A stretch of DNA of 42,443 bases from contig CAMBEP010000043.1 in the NCBI GenBank assembly GCA_945865635.1, forward strand, positions 1-42,443, in the 5' to 3' direction. The first letter of the stretch is position 1. Each line of letters begins with the position of its first letter. The DNA is from Candidatus Kuenenia stuttgartensis (GTDB taxonomy: Bacteria > Planctomycetota > Planctomycetia > Isosphaerales > Isosphaeraceae). A program made the position numbers and the translations under genes. The notes under the pieces were generated by a model that saw only the letters and a program-made list of their open reading frames with translations, was not told the DNA's origin and searched no databases. Shown here one piece after another: positions 28,557 to 36,600 of this stretch.

Positions 28557-29180
28557 TCAATGCAGGAATTTTACCCGGCCTGTTTCCAACTCATAGACAG
28601 CCTGCTTCAAGTCGAACTCGAGCCCGCTCAAAAGCGATGAACCTTCCCACACCTCACGCAAACGTTGGGCCGACTGCCTCACATTCTGCTCAACGGCCCG
28701 GTTCACACGGGATTCTGCTTCCTTCCCGGTTTCCAATTCTGCCAGACCCGGAATGATATGATTCAGCAGGCCCGCTATGTAATGGCTTTCGTGCGCCAGT
28801 CCGTCGATCATCTTCAGGGCCGCCGTCACAGCGCCACAGCCTTCATGGCCCATGATCACGACTAGCGGCGTTTTCAGGTGGATCAAGCCATATCCAATAC
28901 TCCCCAGAATGTCGCTGTCAATAATATTGCCCGCAACACGCACCACAAACAGGTCGCCAAATCCCTGATCAAACACCAACTCAGGCGGCACCCGGCTATC
29001 GCTGCATGCCAGAATGGTGGCAATCGGCTGCTGGCCACTGGCCAGGTGCTTTCGCCAGTCGGCCGCCTGGTGGGCATGGCACATCTGCCCCGAGACAAAC
29101 CGCTGGTTGCCTTCCATCAGTTTCTGCAAGGCCTGACCACTCGTCAAGGCCTGATTCGGTTCCACAAGTTCACTTGTCAT
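28557..29180 (-). CDS. Beta-class carbonic anhydrase
   Basis: A 207-residue zinc enzyme interconverting CO2 and bicarbonate. Zinc ligands are visible: Cys59 in ACSDSRVPPE (with the Asp61-Arg63 dyad), His112 and Cys115 in MGHEGCGAV. VVRVAGNIID and SIGYGLIHLKTPLVVIMGH are family blocks. The start at 29180 is supported by GGAAAG seven to eight bases upstream and by the family N-terminus; the frame runs further upstream into antisense of the restriction gene but that part has no CA character. The start region is one copy of a 26-bp direct repeat whose second copy is at 33604-33629, indicating that the upstream region was replaced by an insertion. Transcription now probably starts from a promoter inside the inserted block (29214-29241). 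Confidence 0.93.
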   Translation of the reverse strand: MTSELVEPNQALTSGQALQKLMEGNQRFVSGQMCHAHQAADWRKHLASGQQPIATILACSDSRVPPELVFDQGFGDLFVVRVAGNIIDSDILGSIGYGLIHLKTPLVVIMGHEGCGAVTAALKMIDGLAHESHYIAGLLNHIIPGLAELETGKEAESRVNRAVEQNVRQSAQRLREVWEGSSLLSGLEFDLKQAVYELETGRVKFLH

Positions 29181-29193
29181 CGATTTTCTTTCC
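29168..29193. repeat. Direct repeat, left copy, spanning the carbonic anhydrase start
   Basis: 26 bp, matching 33604-33629 at 25 of 26 positions in the same orientation (shared core CACTTGTCATCGATTTTC). On the minus strand it contains the ribosome binding site, ATG and codons for MTSE of the carbonic anhydrase. The single mismatch falls in the ribosome binding site (GGAAAG here, GGAAGG in the right copy). Confidence 0.9.
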
Positions 29194-29213
29194 ATTCGCA
29201 TTGTCGTTAGAAT

Positions 29214-29241
29214 TCTATAGAATTGACATACGACTGTGCAA
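29214..29241 (-). promoter_or_regulatory. Candidate promoter for carbonic anhydrase within the inserted block
   Basis: On the minus strand TTGCAC (29241-29236) and TATAGA (29219-29214) are separated by 16 bases, a reasonable sigma70-type pair, with a predicted transcript start about 27 bases before the ATG at 29180. The -10 lies in a 14-bp perfect palindrome AATTCTATAGAATT (29211-29224). Confidence 0.45.
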
Positions 29242-29274
29242 TTCGATGACTTGTAAATTTCTGGTTTTCCACAT

Positions 29275-32200
29275 TTAACATTTCGCCAACAAGTCGTCGA
29301 GATTCCTCGCTTTGATGAACCGTGCCTTAGGTAAATTGTGATTTGCGAGTTCGGCAAAGTGGGCTTCGCCGCATCTGATCTTCGCACTTTCCTTTTCGCG
29401 CAGGTCGTCGGTGAAGAGACTGCTCTTGGTTTCCACCACAAAGTAGACGCGCTCGGTGCCATCTTTGTCCACCAGAACGGCCCAGTCTGGGTTGTAAGGG
29501 CCGAGGGGCGTCGGCACTCTGAACCAGCCGGGGAGCTTGGCGTACACCTTGATCGCCTCGTTTCTCTCCAATTGCTCGGCGAAGCTGCGCTCGGTGTCGG
29601 ATTGGTAGATGACCTTTTCGTGGACACTCTTGGTGGCGGCGACCATGTTGCTGAGGTAGCCAAGTAGTTCTTTTGTCTCGAATAACTCTTGTCCGTAATA
29701 TTCCTCTGCTCCGATGCGCTGGTATTTGATCCCATCCACGAGGGCCATGCGCTTGCTGCGGTTGATAATCTCGGTGGCGAGTTCGATGAACTGTTGAGGG
29801 TTGCGTTTGAAGTCATCGAGTCGTTCGCTCTCCACAAGGATGCGGTGGATGCTGCGACGCGTGAGCGAGGTCTTGTCCTGGAGGTTGGTCAGAATATCGG
29901 GCAGTTCGATGTCGCCTTCGTCGAGGGTCACGTGGGCGGAGGTGGCCGTTTCCGTCGCTTCGACACCAGCGCGACCGATGGCGAGGTCGGCCCTGCGCCA
30001 TTGCAGACGGGTTGTAGTGATGCGCGGAGCTTCTCTGAGCGCCTGAATGCAAGCCACCAACAGCGCTTCGTTGTCGAACTTCACACGATAGGTGGTCTTG
30101 TGCTTGATGCGATCCCACAGTGCCTTGAACTCTTCGCTGTGCAGCACGGCCTGGCGGGTTTTCACTTGTTCACGCTTTTCAGCGTCTTTGATTTCCAAGC
30201 GTCCCGCCAGCTTGCGGAGAATCTCCTTCACCTGCGGCAGTTGGGCGGCGAACGGCTCGGGAAGGGTGAGCGTGCCATTCTTAAGGGCGGTGCGAAGCAC
30301 GTCTTGCACCTTACCTTGGGCGTTCACGAGGCCAGCGGTTTTTAAATGCTCCCAGAGGACTCTCGATTGGTCGAAGCCCAGCGGCGCGGGTTGTCCGTCG
30401 GCTCCGGTGGCAGTGATTCCGGCGAATTGATGCGTCTCCACGAAGCCGAAACGGATGCCCGTTTCCTGCTCGATCTCTTTCTGGAGACTCTCGGCAAATT
30501 GCTCATAGCTCTCCGTGGCGATCACCGTCAGCGTGTTCACATCAAAGCCGTGCAGACGCTCGCCTTGCTGGTTCACGCACAGACGCAGGCCGCGCCCGAT
30601 GGTCTGGCGGCGCTTATTTTCCGACTCCATTTTCCCGAATGCGCAGATTTGAAACACGTTCGGATTGTCCCAGCCTTCGCGCAGCGCGGAGTGGGAGAAG
30701 ATGAACTTGAGCGGCGTGTCGAAGCTCAACAGCTTCTCTTTGTCACGCATGATCAAGCCGTAGGTGTCGTCGTCCGCCGCCGTGGTGCCCTTGCCCTTGG
30801 TGTCTTTAAACACTTCCACCGTCTTGGTGCCAACCTTCTTCTTGTCGATGGAGAAGTATCCATTGTGAACGTCCTCGGCAGCGGTGGTCATATCGACTTC
30901 CCTGAAGAGGACTTGATAATCCGGATGCTTAGCCAGGCGGCGGTATTCCTCTTCGAAGATGCGGGCGTAGTCGCCCTTCACCGGGGTGCCGTCGGCATCG
31001 TAGGATCGGTATTTCTCCACCGCATCGATGAAGAAAAGGCTTAAGACCTTGATGCCTAGAGGGGCCAGGCGCTTCTCCTTGTCCAGATGCTCTTTGATTG
31101 TGCGGTGGATCATCTGGCGATGCACGGCCAGCGGCTCTACCTCGCCGTAGGCTTGGCCGGGGCGGAGGTATTGCTCGCCTCCGGGATAGCGAAGCTCCAT
31201 GAACTTGTCGTCCCTGGCATCACGGATGTCTTGCCCGATAATGTGGTCCCGGTAAATCTCCCGCTTGGTTACCTGTTCGAGCTGGTCAAGCGGTGACACC
31301 GTTACGGTTTGGCGGCTGACACCGTGTGCAGTGGCCATGTCCAGCTCCACCCTTGCGCCGACAACACTCCTGCCGCGGGATACCGGCTCGATGAACCGCA
31401 CATAAGCTCTGTTGTGCCCGCCCTCCACGGTGGCTGCCGCCACTTCGATCTGCTTCACCAGCTTGCGCTCGTAGGCATCCACCGCATCGAGCTTGAAGAC
31501 CATGTGGTGCGCGTGGTTCGGCGTCGCGGAATAGCGCAGGTTGCACAGCGGGTTCATTCGCTCCATCGCTTTTTTTCCCCTGCCATCGAGCCCTCCTTCC
31601 ACGCTCTGCGGCTCGTCCACGATGAGAATGGGGCGCGTCGCCCGGATCAGGTCGATGGGCTTTTCTCCACCCGTCTTCTCGCTGGGGCGATACATGACGT
31701 TTTTCGACTTCTCACGGCGGGCGGCTTCATTCGCTTCTTCGGTTTGCGCCGCCTGCTCGTCGCCAAACTTGTTGATGGCACCAACGGTCATCACCATGAT
31801 CTGAATCTGCGGACTGGTGGCGAAGTTGCGCACCTGGCCCAGCTTGGCCGAATCGTAAATGAAGAAGTCGAACGGCGCGCCGGCGTAGAGCGCCTTAAGG
31901 TGCTCCGCTGCTGTCTCGATGGTGTGATAGACGCCTTCCTTGATGGCCACCGACGGCACAACGATAACGAACTTGGTGAAGCCGTAGCGTTTGTTCAGCT
32001 CGAAGACGGTGCGCAGATAAACGTAGGTCTTCCCCGTGCCAGTCTCCATCTCTACGGTAAAATCCCCCGAGGCGAGCGTGGCCGAAGGGGCGAGGCCGTG
32101 GCGGAGTTGGATGGCGTGCAGGTTCGCCAGCAGCTCGTCGTCGAGCAGGGTCAGCCGGTTGCCGATGCCGAGGTCGTTTTCAAGAAACGACATTTGCCCA

Positions 32201-32322
32201 CTGGCACCATCCCGCGTGACGGTGAACTCCGTCCGGCAGGTCTCCTGCCCGTGAAACAGTCCGCAGACCGCTTCGATGGCCTGAAGCTGGTAATCGAGGT
32301 TGGGTTCGAAGTGGAGTTTCAT
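29275..32322 (-). CDS. res: Type III restriction endonuclease, Res subunit
   Basis: A 1015-residue helicase-nuclease of normal length for the family. Walker A is METGTGKT at residues 92-99, motif II is DEPQ at 236-239 (LIVDEPQSVEGG), and later helicase motifs are FSHSALREGWDNPNVFQ and RRQTIGRGLRL. The C-terminal nuclease shows the PD-(D/E)xK pattern as NPDWAVLVDKDG followed by VYFVVETKSS at about 945-968. Type III Res translocates and cuts DNA only in complex with a Mod subunit, which recognises the site. The ATG at 32322 overlaps the dinD stop in an ATGA junction, so the genes are translationally coupled. The mod gene of this operon is reduced to a remnant, so activity would need a Mod encoded elsewhere. 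No internal damage is seen in this gene. Confidence 0.95.
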   Translation of the reverse strand: MKLHFEPNLDYQLQAIEAVCGLFHGQETCRTEFTVTRDGASGQMSFLENDLGIGNRLTLLDDELLANLHAIQLRHGLAPSATLASGDFTVEMETGTGKTYVYLRTVFELNKRYGFTKFVIVVPSVAIKEGVYHTIETAAEHLKALYAGAPFDFFIYDSAKLGQVRNFATSPQIQIMVMTVGAINKFGDEQAAQTEEANEAARREKSKNVMYRPSEKTGGEKPIDLIRATRPILIVDEPQSVEGGLDGRGKKAMERMNPLCNLRYSATPNHAHHMVFKLDAVDAYERKLVKQIEVAAATVEGGHNRAYVRFIEPVSRGRSVVGARVELDMATAHGVSRQTVTVSPLDQLEQVTKREIYRDHIIGQDIRDARDDKFMELRYPGGEQYLRPGQAYGEVEPLAVHRQMIHRTIKEHLDKEKRLAPLGIKVLSLFFIDAVEKYRSYDADGTPVKGDYARIFEEEYRRLAKHPDYQVLFREVDMTTAAEDVHNGYFSIDKKKVGTKTVEVFKDTKGKGTTAADDDTYGLIMRDKEKLLSFDTPLKFIFSHSALREGWDNPNVFQICAFGKMESENKRRQTIGRGLRLCVNQQGERLHGFDVNTLTVIATESYEQFAESLQKEIEQETGIRFGFVETHQFAGITATGADGQPAPLGFDQSRVLWEHLKTAGLVNAQGKVQDVLRTALKNGTLTLPEPFAAQLPQVKEILRKLAGRLEIKDAEKREQVKTRQAVLHSEEFKALWDRIKHKTTYRVKFDNEALLVACIQALREAPRITTTRLQWRRADLAIGRAGVEATETATSAHVTLDEGDIELPDILTNLQDKTSLTRRSIHRILVESERLDDFKRNPQQFIELATEIINRSKRMALVDGIKYQRIGAEEYYGQELFETKELLGYLSNMVAATKSVHEKVIYQSDTERSFAEQLERNEAIKVYAKLPGWFRVPTPLGPYNPDWAVLVDKDGTERVYFVVETKSSLFTDDLREKESAKIRCGEAHFAELANHNLPKARFIKARNLDDLLAKC

Positions 32323-33137
32323 GGCTTCTTTTTTCCCTTGAGCGCCTTCCGCGCTTTGGATTCCAACTTCTTGATGCTCTCCACCGTGGGCAGTTCCTCG
32401 GGCATGGTGCCGCCGAGTTCCTTGATGGTCTGGCGGACCTTGGCTCCCACTTCCCGGTGGGCTTGGTTGGCCTTCACTTTGCCGGTGATTTTCTCGCGGC
32501 GCAGTTTGTCCTCAGCCTGGGTGGCGCGGAAGAGATTGGCCGCCAGCTCCGTGCTGCCCATGTGGTCGAGGATTTGCTCGCCTTTTTTAAGCCCTTTCCG
32601 TGCGTGGATGTCTTGCGCCCCCAGTCCGCCGTAGAGGCCCATGTAGCCGTGGTTCTGAAAGATGGCGTAGTCGAGAGGCTCGATGACGCCTGCATACTTT
32701 GCGGCATCGGCAAGCTGCGTGTTGTGCGTTCTCAAGTCCGACCGGATGGCGAGGCGGCGTTGCTCTTCCACTTCCTCATCGCTCAACTCCTGCCGCCGCG
32801 TCTGAAGGGCAAAATACGTCTGCCCTTGGGCCACGATCGCCTTGGCGGGATCGGCGTTCTGGATCACCAAGTAGCAGGCGTAGCGCGACATCATTACCGT
32901 CTGCACCGCGCGCTGACCGCCCTTCCCGATTCCGATCATATCGGTGACCTCAACGAAATGATCCTCCACCCGCTGGCCGCTGTTGAAACAAGCGGTGCGG
33001 GCGGATTCGATGACGGACTGGAAGTTTCGGTAATCGGCGTAACCGAGCACCTTGGCAAAGTCCCGGCTGGACCAAAATTCGTTCCCCGCAAGGTTCGTGC
33101 GGCGTATGGATTCAAAGGGCGTGATTTCGTTGCTCAT
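32319..33137 (-). CDS. dinD: DinD-like DNA-damage-inducible protein
   Basis: The 272 residues match the Escherichia coli DinD plan along their length: FESIRRTNLAGNEFWSSRDF and KVLGYADYRNF (a BRO-N/KilA-N-like domain), SRYACYLVIQNADPAKAIVA, GQTYFALQTRRQELSDEE, AIFQNHGYMGLYGG, LDHMGSTELAANLFRATQ and VRQTIKELGGTMPEELPT. E. coli DinD is SOS-induced and inhibits RecA filaments in vitro. It ends in a Lys-rich tail (KARKALKGKKKP). It lies between the mod remnant (five bases upstream) and res (4-base ATGA overlap), so it belongs to the restriction operon. Whether it protects the host from the effects of DNA cleavage or has another role is unknown. Confidence 0.93.
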   Translation of the reverse strand: MSNEITPFESIRRTNLAGNEFWSSRDFAKVLGYADYRNFQSVIESARTACFNSGQRVEDHFVEVTDMIGIGKGGQRAVQTVMMSRYACYLVIQNADPAKAIVAQGQTYFALQTRRQELSDEEVEEQRRLAIRSDLRTHNTQLADAAKYAGVIEPLDYAIFQNHGYMGLYGGLGAQDIHARKGLKKGEQILDHMGSTELAANLFRATQAEDKLRREKITGKVKANQAHREVGAKVRQTIKELGGTMPEELPTVESIKKLESKARKALKGKKKP

Positions 33138-33142
33138 GGCGA

Positions 33143-33520
33143 TTACAGGCTACGCACGGTTTCGAGGCCGTGCTGGTGAAGGATGGCAGTGAGGTTGGTT
33201 TTGGCCACGTCGTCGGCGAAGGCGCTGTCGCGGAAGACGACGGTGGTTTCTCCGGCGGGCTTCAATGCGTGGTGCCAGGCCACGAGGCCGAGGGCGAGCT
33301 GCCGGGCGCGGCGTTTGCCATGCCAGTTGAGGCCGTATTTCTCCTCAGCATCGGTGACGGTCTTGTCCCCCACGAGCTGCTTGAGCACGTCGAGATTCAC
33401 GGCCACACCGTCCGCCCCCTCGGTGACGAGTTCGGGGAAGAGCGCCCGGAGCGCGGCGAGGTTTGCGGCGGCGAGGTCGGGGGATTTGGTGGCTGGATCG
33501 TTTTCTGTAAGTCTCTGCAT
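33143..33520 (-). pseudogene. mod: Internally deleted type III DNA methyltransferase (Mod) remnant
   Basis: The 125-residue frame reads as two ends of a type III Mod joined together. Residues from about 13 to 75 (LAAANLAALRALFPELV, then EKYGLNWHGKRRARQLAL) match the N-terminus of Mod proteins. Residues from about 78 to the end (WHHALKPAGETTVVFRDSAF, ADDVAKTNLTAILHQHGLE, TVRSL) match the extreme C-terminus. The catalytic middle, including the DPPY motif and the AdoMet-binding motif and normally several hundred residues long, is absent. The frame is intact, an AGGA lies about eight bases before the ATG at 33520, and the spacing to dinD is tight, so a short protein is probably still made. It cannot methylate DNA. 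An assembly collapse is an alternative explanation. Confidence 0.8.
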
Positions 33521-33603
33521 GGATTTGGTCCTTCGTTGGAGAATTTCTGAAAATCGAGTGTAGCCATCCCATCGCGCACGTCTTGGTGATTCTGTTTAAA
33601 ACT

Positions 33604-33629
33604 GTTCACTTGTCATCGATTTTCCTTCC
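33604..33629. repeat. Direct repeat, right copy, holding an orphan start of the carbonic anhydrase
   Basis: Matches 29168-29193 at 25 of 26 positions. On the minus strand it gives GGAAGG, eight to nine bases, ATG and codons MTSE, then QF and a stop, so it is an abandoned gene start. It lies 14 bases past the stop codon of the giant gene ending at 33644. Confidence 0.9.
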
Positions 33630-33643
33630 GCCTCAAAAATAGG

Positions 33644-36600
33644 TCAGATCGTCCGTTTGACGACGACTCGGACTGGCCCTTTCTTGACCACAACCGGTTT
33701 CGCAACCACCTTGGGCTTGGGTGTCGGCTTCAGTGTCACAGACTGCTGGCTTGTGACTGAGGCGGCTTTCACCGTGCCTGATGATGGTGGAATCAATGCG
33801 GCTGTAGTCTTGGTCACAACCTTCACTGTACCATCGGTCTGGATTTGATTCACAGTCAGATTCAACCAGCTTTGCTGGCTCAGAAGCTGTGGCCAACTCA
33901 CACCTTGCTCCATCGTGACCGCAAATCCGCTCAGTGCCGTGGCCGCTGGTGTGTTGAAAACTGTCACTTGCGAAACCGGTGTACCCGTCTGATGGAGTAG
34001 CTTGAGCGATCCTGAAATGGTCGACAAAACCGGGAACGGATTCGAATAGGCCTGAAACCGGCCGTTGATGCTGGTCACTTTGGGGGCCACAATCAAATCG
34101 ATCGGCGTGACCACGCTTGTGTCCGGTTCTGTGATCGTCAGCGAGGTCATGGCCGAGGCATAAAATCGGCCGTCAGCCGTTCGGATCTGCTTGAATTGCC
34201 CTTGAACCGCTTGATCCATCGCCACGGCACCGCCTGAGGCCACATCCACAATGGTTCCGGAAGTGGCTGTGTTATAAGCCCGCAGGATCCCGCCCGTGTC
34301 GGCTTTGAGATAAAGGCCGCCCGTGCTGGCCGGGACTAGTCGCTGGTCGGAAATCGTTGGCGAATAGATCGTCAACAAGGCTTTCTGGCTCGCCTGAGCA
34401 ATAAACGTGCTGCCGGAGCTGATATTGCCTGAAATCGAGTTGGCACGCACCTCCAGCAGGGAGCCTGATCCAGAGGCTGTCCAGCTTTGCAAAGGGGTAT
34501 CGCCTGTCGGATAAAACAGGTTGAAATCGACTTTATCAACGCCGGGGAAATACAATTTTGAGCCGATGGCAGAAAGGCTCGTCTGCGTGATCGACTTCAC
34601 TTTGGGGAACGAGAAGGTGATGTCTGCCCCGGTGGTGGTGAAGCTTGACCGATCCAGAAAGCCCAGTTCGGTGTCGATCCAGTCGGCCTGCTTCACCCGA
34701 TTGTCGGTGGTGTCGGTGATGCTGATCGTGGCGTTTTTCAGGCCTGCAAGCAGAGGGGTGGTGATCCACGAATTTTGGATGACGATACTGATGGAATCGC
34801 CGGACATCGACTTCAATTGCGGCATTTCTATGGCCCCGCCACCGCTGGCCGACAAGTTGATGGCCGACGATTGCAGATTGGCCGCTACAAGGTCGGGGAA
34901 CATGACTTTCGCTCCGCCTCCGGTAGCGGTCACACTTAGGATATCAGAAGCGGCAACAATGGTTTTGGTGTCATGCACGGTGAGCCATGAGCCGTTGGAT
35001 GCCTGCAAGCCAACAACTGTCGCCAAGTAATTCCATCCATCGACGCGACTAGCTTCGAGTTTCGTCTGCCCATAAATATCCAATGAGGTACCTGAATTCT
35101 GGGTCGCCAAAATGCCCCATTTCAGGATCACGCCTTGATTGATCACTGAGGCCCCTCCATTGACCCGCAGCATCATCGGTGATAATTCAATATGCTGGCA
35201 GTATTCGTATTTGCTTTCCAGACGTAGCGGTTCATTGGCCGTCAGCCTGGCGATATCCACATTCTGGTCAACCAGGATTTCACTGATTCCTGACTGGGCG
35301 GGAATCACTACTTCGCTGCCCAGGCCCGGCAATTGATCGCCCGACCAGTTGGCTGCATCGCCCCATCGATTGGTGCCGGCACCGCCGTCCCAGGTGACTA
35401 TTCCAGGATTTGAGGGATTTGGAGCGGGTTTGGGCGATGGTGCCGCAGATCCTGGTTTCGCCATTGGTTTGGTCGTTCCGTCAGATTGAATCTGGTTCAC
35501 GGTGAGGGTGTCCCAGTTTGGCTGACTATTTAATTCAGGCCATGTCACACCCGGTTCCATGCTGACGGAAATGCCGCTTAATGTTTTCACGGCAGGCGTG
35601 CTGAAAACGGTCACTTGGGAAACAGGCGTTCCCGGCTGATGCAGCAGTTTCAAAGAACCCGTAATCGACGAAAGCAGTGGAAACGGGTTGGCATAGGCCT
35701 GAAAACGTCCGTAAAGGCTTGTGAGCTTCGGAGCATTCATGAAATCGATCGGTGAAACAGTGTTCAGGTCAGGATAGTTTATGGTCAGCGATGTCAAAGA
35801 GGCGGCATAGAATTGATTTGGCGCATTGGAGGCTGCCAGGATCTGTCGAAACTGGCCTTTCACCAGTTGGTCCATTGCAATGATGCCGCCATCGGAAGTC
35901 GAAGCGATGATGCCTTCAACTTCGGTGCAATAAGCCCTGATGATGCCATTGCTGCTCGCAAACATCCGAAATAACCCAGGCCCGGGACATAAAGCGGGGT
36001 ATTCGAGTTGAAGTTTGATAGACGGAACATAGAGTGAAATCAAAGCCTTGTTCGTTGCAGTGAGATCAAAGGTTCTTGCTGTCGTAATAATGCCACTGAT
36101 GGAATTTGCCCGGACTTCAAGAATCGATGTCGGGCCATTTGCAACCCAATTATTATTTGATGAATACCAAGGAATTGCATAATTCAGCGGCTGCGTAATT
36201 TGATTAAATTCAATTTTATCAACGCTCGGCAGATATAGTTTCGAGCCGTTGATATTGAAATTTGTACCATCGATCACCCGGGCCTTGTTAAACGAAAAGA
36301 CAAGATCCGATCCGCTTAACTGGAGATTTGAGAAGTTGAGTTCTGCAATTGACGGGCAAATCCAGTCCGCATTGGCCGTTCCATTATCCGTTGTATCGAT
36401 TATGTTGATGTTGGCGTTTTTAAGGGAGTTGAGAACTGGCGAGTTGACACGACCGTTTTGAATCGATATTTCCATCCCGTCGGCCGACAGGGTCTGGAGT
36501 TGCGGTAATTCAATCGCTCCTCCATCATTTGCTGTCAGGTGCATGATCGAGCGATTTTTGTTGGTCGTTGTGATTTGGATCTGGACAGACTGAAGGTTGG

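Larger units (their letters stand above)
29168..33629. mobile_element. Inserted type III restriction-dinD block bounded by 26-bp direct repeats
   Basis: The repeat copies are 4436 bp apart and enclose exactly the res, dinD and mod-remnant genes plus short flanks. Outside the repeats lie a carbonic anhydrase gene and the end of a giant gene. Removing the block together with one repeat copy restores carbonic anhydrase directly downstream of the giant gene, with 27 bases between stop and start. No integrase or transposase is present, so the mechanism (integrase acting in trans, or recombination between related copies) is open. Confidence 0.6.

Noticed and set aside
29181..29837. Long N-terminal extension of the carbonic anhydrase frame
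   Set aside because: The extra part lies antisense to the C-terminal end of res and lacks any carbonic anhydrase character; the family N-terminus and ribosome binding site are at 29180.
31309..32634. 441-codon plus-strand frame over res and dinD
   Set aside because: It is antisense to two intact, family-matched genes, and its His/Leu/Val/Gly-rich composition is that of a high-GC reverse complement.
33345..33609. Short minus-strand frames around the mod remnant (to 33572 and 33609)
   Set aside because: They read Pro/Arg/Ser-rich out-of-frame translations of the mod remnant and do not supply the missing methyltransferase motifs.
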